The notes below the pieces were generated by a model, which did not search any database, was not told the origin of the DNA, and saw only the letters and a list, made by a program, of their open reading frames with translations. From NCBI GenBank assembly GCA_006538405.1, contig BJKQ01000005.1:2170001-2234000 (forward strand): a stretch of DNA of 64,000 nt, in the 5' to 3' direction. The translations under genes were made by a program, and so were the position numbers. The stretch comes from Hansfordia pulvinata. Lineage: Eukaryota > Ascomycota > Sordariomycetes > Xylariales. Of the stretch, positions 60,500-64,000 are shown piece after piece (the stretch's first letter is position 1; every line of letters begins with the position of its first letter).

Positions 60500-62088
60500 T
60501 GGCGCCAAACCCCCCCTGTCTCCATCCTCCCGCATGCCCGGAACCCACGTCGCCGGCGGCCCCCTGGGGAACTCACCTGGCGCGGCCTGCTCTGCTCAGC
60601 CACGAGGGCCCCGGCACAGGGAGATTGCGCCTCATGCCTCGAGCCGGCGTGCAGCCCGCGTGTTACACTTGCGTATCAATCGCGACAGCTTTTCCCCAAG
60701 CACATTCGAGAGCCCGGATCTGAGGGCGGTCACGAGGTCGGCGGGGCCGCAATATCATGCGCTTCGGCAGGCCTATCTACGGAAAAGCCACCTGTCATCC
60801 GGGGCCGAGCTCCCAAAGCGCCAAGTCTCTCGAGGTTCTGAGGGTTCAGTCAAGAAAGCTTATGAGGTAGTGCCTGGATGGACGCGCAGACGCGTCATCG
60901 GCACTTGCAGTCAGCTCCCTCGTACCACCCCGCGTGCTGGGCCGTCAGATTCCTGGCAGTGCGCTGGGCATAAGGCCACAAGATTGGACCAGGGTTCTTC
61001 CCCTTTTAGGGGTTTGTCGGGCTGAACGAGGCATTCATTGGACCGGGACCGGGCATGTGTATGGCTACATTGGCCGCGAGCCGGAGATGTACACAATTCC
61101 GAACATCAGGAGCCTCTCGTATTGACAGTTGAGCCCATTTCTTGGGCTGGTGGTTCGGGAGATGATGCTGGCCCCTTGGGTCTAGGGGCCATACCACGAG
61201 GCATGGATCGCCTTGGAGCTATTGAGCTTTGTTCAGAGCTGGCGTAGGAGCTTTGGAGAAGGCTATAGCACCTTGGAGCCGCCCCCGGCAGCGAAATCTA
61301 CTCGGCTCGGGATCGTGTGCGACCCCAAATAGAAAAGTGCTTGTCCGGAGAGGTGCGACTTTTCTGCTTTGCGCAACGGGTGTGACGTGGCCGAGCCAGA
61401 CAAGCGCTCGGCCAGAACAAGACTCTTGTGTTCTGGGTTGCTCTTGGAGCAGAGCAACCTTTTTTCTTACTGCGATCTCTTGTCTACCTACCCTACCTGA
61501 GTGCACCCTGGATGCGGTGAAGCTGTCGCCTATTGACGGATTGAGGCGTTGAGTAACGCCAGTCAGCTGCCGTCTCGGGGCTCACAGCGGCCCTGCATGC
61601 CACTGCGGGCGGCCAGCCGAGAGTCGCGCATAACAGCGATAGAGGCTGAATTCAAGCGATGGAGTCTTACCACGCCAGGTCGAGCTTGCTGTCGCGCAGA
61701 CGTCTCCGGGCTCTTCTGATCGAAGCCACAAACACTTTGATGTTGACTGGCAACAACGAATAGTCTTAGTTGAGTCTCGAGTCCCCGCTCAACAGGCGTT
61801 GTCTTTGCGCCACCTCGAGGAGGGGTTACGGATAGTCTCATGATCGAGTGACGGGAAGCCGGTTTCAACTGGCATCAAGTTGGGTGATATGCGTGCTGTA
61901 GAGAACAAGACTCATCTCAGGAGCTTGTGAGCGTTGGAGCCGAACTAGGGTGGACGGCCTCGATTATCACGATCTGAAGCTTTCAACAGAATGCAAGACT
62001 TCATCCAAGAATACTTTGCAGCGTTGCTGCTCTACTAAGAAATAATTAAGCAATTGCTCTACGAACCTTTTCCTCCACAGTTCCGCCC
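60500..62088. other. Intergenic between convergent CIA2 and the GH78-like gene
   Basis: Holds both 3' ends. No repeat family or plausible gene was seen. Confidence 0.55.
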
Positions 62089-63842
62089 CTACAGAGGCTG
62101 CCCAACCAGGCTCTCGGTCCGCCAGACGCCGCCCGTCCTGACGCGGACGAGCAGGTCCCGGGAGCAGCGCAGGCGCAGGCCGCCCCGGGCGTCCCATTCG
62201 AGGTCGAGGGCGTCCGGGCTGTCGTGGGTGCCGAGGGCGAAGCGCGCCCGGACGCCGGCGGGGGGCAGCAGCTCCTCGCGCACCGCGACGCTGACCTCGT
62301 GAGGAACTTCGTCGTCATCGCTGTCGTTACTGTCGTCACTGTCGTCACTACCGTCGCCCTCGTCGTAACCACTCTCCCCTCTACCGCCACCGCCGCCGCC
62401 GCCGCCGCCGCCATCCCTCCTCTCCCTCCCCCCGTACACCCGGTCGAGCCACGCGGGGCTGCGCAGGCGGAAGCCCAGCAGCTCCCGGGCGATCTCGTAC
62501 AAGGGGACGGCGCTCCAGGCGTGGCAGTCGCTGCGCTCGCTACCGCCTGCGCTCTCGGGCCAGGTGGTGAGGTTCATTCCCCCGCCCCCGCGGGACGACA
62601 GCAGCATGGCGCGCCAGGGCCCGGCCAGCGCGGGCCACAGCTCGGCGTAGACCCGGCGCCCGGCGGCCGCCGCCGCGCGGAACGCGTAGAAGCCCTGAGC
62701 GAGGCTCAGCGGGGCCAGGCCGTGCCTCTCGCGCTGCAGGACCGCCCGGCGCATCAGCGTCGCCGCGTCCGGGAAGGACCTACTGCTGCTGCTCTCATCA
62801 TCATTATCATCATCATCATCATCGCCGCCTCCCCGACGACGACGACGACGACGACAGCAACCCGCCAGTACGGCCATGACCTGCACGTGCTGGCTGAGCT
62901 CCCCGGGCCCCTGCCCCGCGCCGGGCCCGTCGAGGAAGAACCCGCTCTCCGCGCCGAAGCAGTGCGCCCGCACGGCGCGGACCAGGCTGCCCGCGCGGGC
63001 GCGGTACTCGCGCGCCGTTGCCCCCCGGCCCACGAAGCGGGCGAGCCGCGCCGCCCGCCTGAGGGCGTACGCGTACAGGAGCGAGTGGTACGTGGCGGCG
63101 CCGCGGGAGAAGTAGGCGGGCGGGACGGCGACGCCGAGGATGGGCGAGGGCTTCTGGCCGGGGGTGAACCAGCCGGGGACCCAGTCCACGAAGGCCCAGA
63201 ATTCTGCGCCTCCGCCTCCGCCCCCTCCTTCTTCGTCGTCGTCGTCGCCGCCTCCGAACCGCCCGACCAGGCCGAGGTGGTTGAGCCGCCGGTCGAACCA
63301 GGCGAGGACGTCGTCGACGGCCGCCATGTAGCGGTGAGCCGGCTGTCGCTTGCAGCGGGCCAGCCTCTCGGCGGCAGACTCCTCCCGGCCCGGAGAAAAA
63401 GAAGAAGAAGACGACGACGACAGGCCCCCCCCTCGCCAAAGGCCTCGGCGTGGTCGTGTACCATGAGGACCCAGAAGAGGGAGAAGGTGGGGATGAGGAG
63501 CCCGCGGTGCGGCGAGGGGAAGTGCGTCTCGACGAGGCCGCCGCCGCCCGCCCCGGGACGGCGGGAGGCGTGGAACTCACGCAGGGCCTTGCGGGCGAGG
63601 CGGTCGTCGCGCGACGCCGCGTACGTCAGCAGGGCCTGCGTCCGGGCGTCCATGGCGAACTGGTTCTGCTCGTAGAACGGGCAGTCCTCGTACGTCTCGT
63701 GCATGCAGTTGCGCAGCGTCCGCAGGGACACGGCCCAGAGGGACGTCAGGAGCGAGGCGTTGTCGTCGTTGTCGTCGTTGTCGTTGTCATTGTCGTCGTT
63801 GTCGTTGTCATTGTCGTCGTCGTTGCTGGCGTCGGTGGTGTC

Positions 63843-63877
<35 letters not shown>

Positions 63878-64000
63878 CCCTCCCCTCACGCCAAAGTCGA
63901 CCGTCGTCCGCTCCGCCAGCGGGTAGTGCGTCGAGCGGTAGGCCAGGGACCCGATGCGCAGGAGGGTCTTGGGCGGAGCTGTTGCCGCCGCCGCCGAGAC
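62089..64000 (-). CDS. GH78-like (alpha-L-rhamnosidase family) glycosidase, 5' part outside the window, frame broken twice
   Basis: Probable glycoside hydrolase of the alpha-L-rhamnosidase (GH78) type with an (alpha/alpha)6 barrel. Recognisable pieces in order: TLLRIGSLAYRSTHYPLAE, LWAVSLRTLRNCMHETYED followed by CPFYEQNQFAMDARTQ, FVDWVPGWFTPGQ, LSLAQGFYAFRA, NLTTWPESAGGSERSDCHAW, VPLYEIARELLGFRL. The frame needs one extra base at a C4 run near 63882-63885 (plus strand) and another at the C8 run 63425-63432. Low-complexity inserts are unusually large: Ser/Asn/Asp repeats from triplet DNA, a Gly/Asp/Glu run, an Arg run next to Asp/Asn and Ser runs, and a Gly then Asp/Ser run near the C-terminus. 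The N-terminal domains and any signal peptide lie off the window. Confidence 0.8.
63759..63875. repeat. Composite triplet repeat inside the GH78-like gene
   Basis: GTC/GTT repeats at about 63759-63835 followed by ten GCT copies at 63846-63875. On the minus strand they encode an Asn/Asp repeat and a Ser run in the conserved frame. Confidence 0.75.

Noticed and set aside
62224..63675. 483-codon open frame on the plus strand
   Set aside because: Antisense to the GH78-like gene; Ala/Ile/Val repeats derive from its triplet expansions.

Overview
The window is nuclear DNA of a filamentous ascomycete. Protein-coding genes are split by short GT-AG introns of about 50-200 bases (one of 386) with CTNAC-like branch sites. 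The DNA is G+C-rich, and the gene families are fungal: SIN3, SNU114, ERG10, a Zn2Cys6 regulator, a DHA2 transporter, a P450 and F-box/LRR proteins. The protein style looks like a Sordariomycete, perhaps Hypocreales. I cannot fix the genus from sequence alone.

Layout, left to right. A ZIP metal transporter runs off the left edge (-). Then come a 14-TM DHA2 multidrug transporter (-), a poly-Gln protein of unknown function (-) and a cytochrome P450 (+). Next are a secreted PLC-like phosphodiesterase (-), a D-2-hydroxyacid dehydrogenase (+), a dsRBD/RS-rich protein (+) converging on an HSD17B10-like short-chain dehydrogenase (-), and an F-box/LRR gene interrupted by two in-frame TAG codons (-). 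A DUF6590-like protein (+) precedes the SIN3 corepressor (+), ERG10 thiolase (-), SNU114 spliceosomal GTPase (+), a small cysteine-rich secreted protein (+) and an intron-containing tRNA-Asp (-). The right side holds a large Zn2Cys6 regulator (-), a gene-poor 8.6 kb stretch full of short repeats, the CIA2 Fe-S assembly factor (+), and a GH78-like glycosidase (-) running off the right edge.

Functionally this is mostly a housekeeping neighbourhood: chromatin repression, splicing, sterol-precursor supply, fatty/branched-chain oxidation and Fe-S assembly. Accessory genes are mixed in. MFS, unknown protein and P450 are neighbours, but no polyketide or peptide synthase is present, so a metabolite cluster is not supported.

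Three things deserve attention. (1) Five genes (PLC-like, dsRBD, SNU114, Zn2Cys6, GH78) each need one or more single-base additions to keep a clearly conserved reading frame, usually at a C or G run. Because SNU114 should be essential, this looks more like systematic undercalling of homopolymers in the assembly than like five pseudogenes. (2) The F-box gene has two TAG stops in one otherwise continuous frame. Nonsense decay or UAG-to-UGG RNA editing could explain them. (3) The 8-mer TACGAGTA / TACTCGTA occurs at least 33 times, always outside coding sequence, against about two expected by chance. I found no clear new biological system. The TACGAGTA family is the least explained signal.
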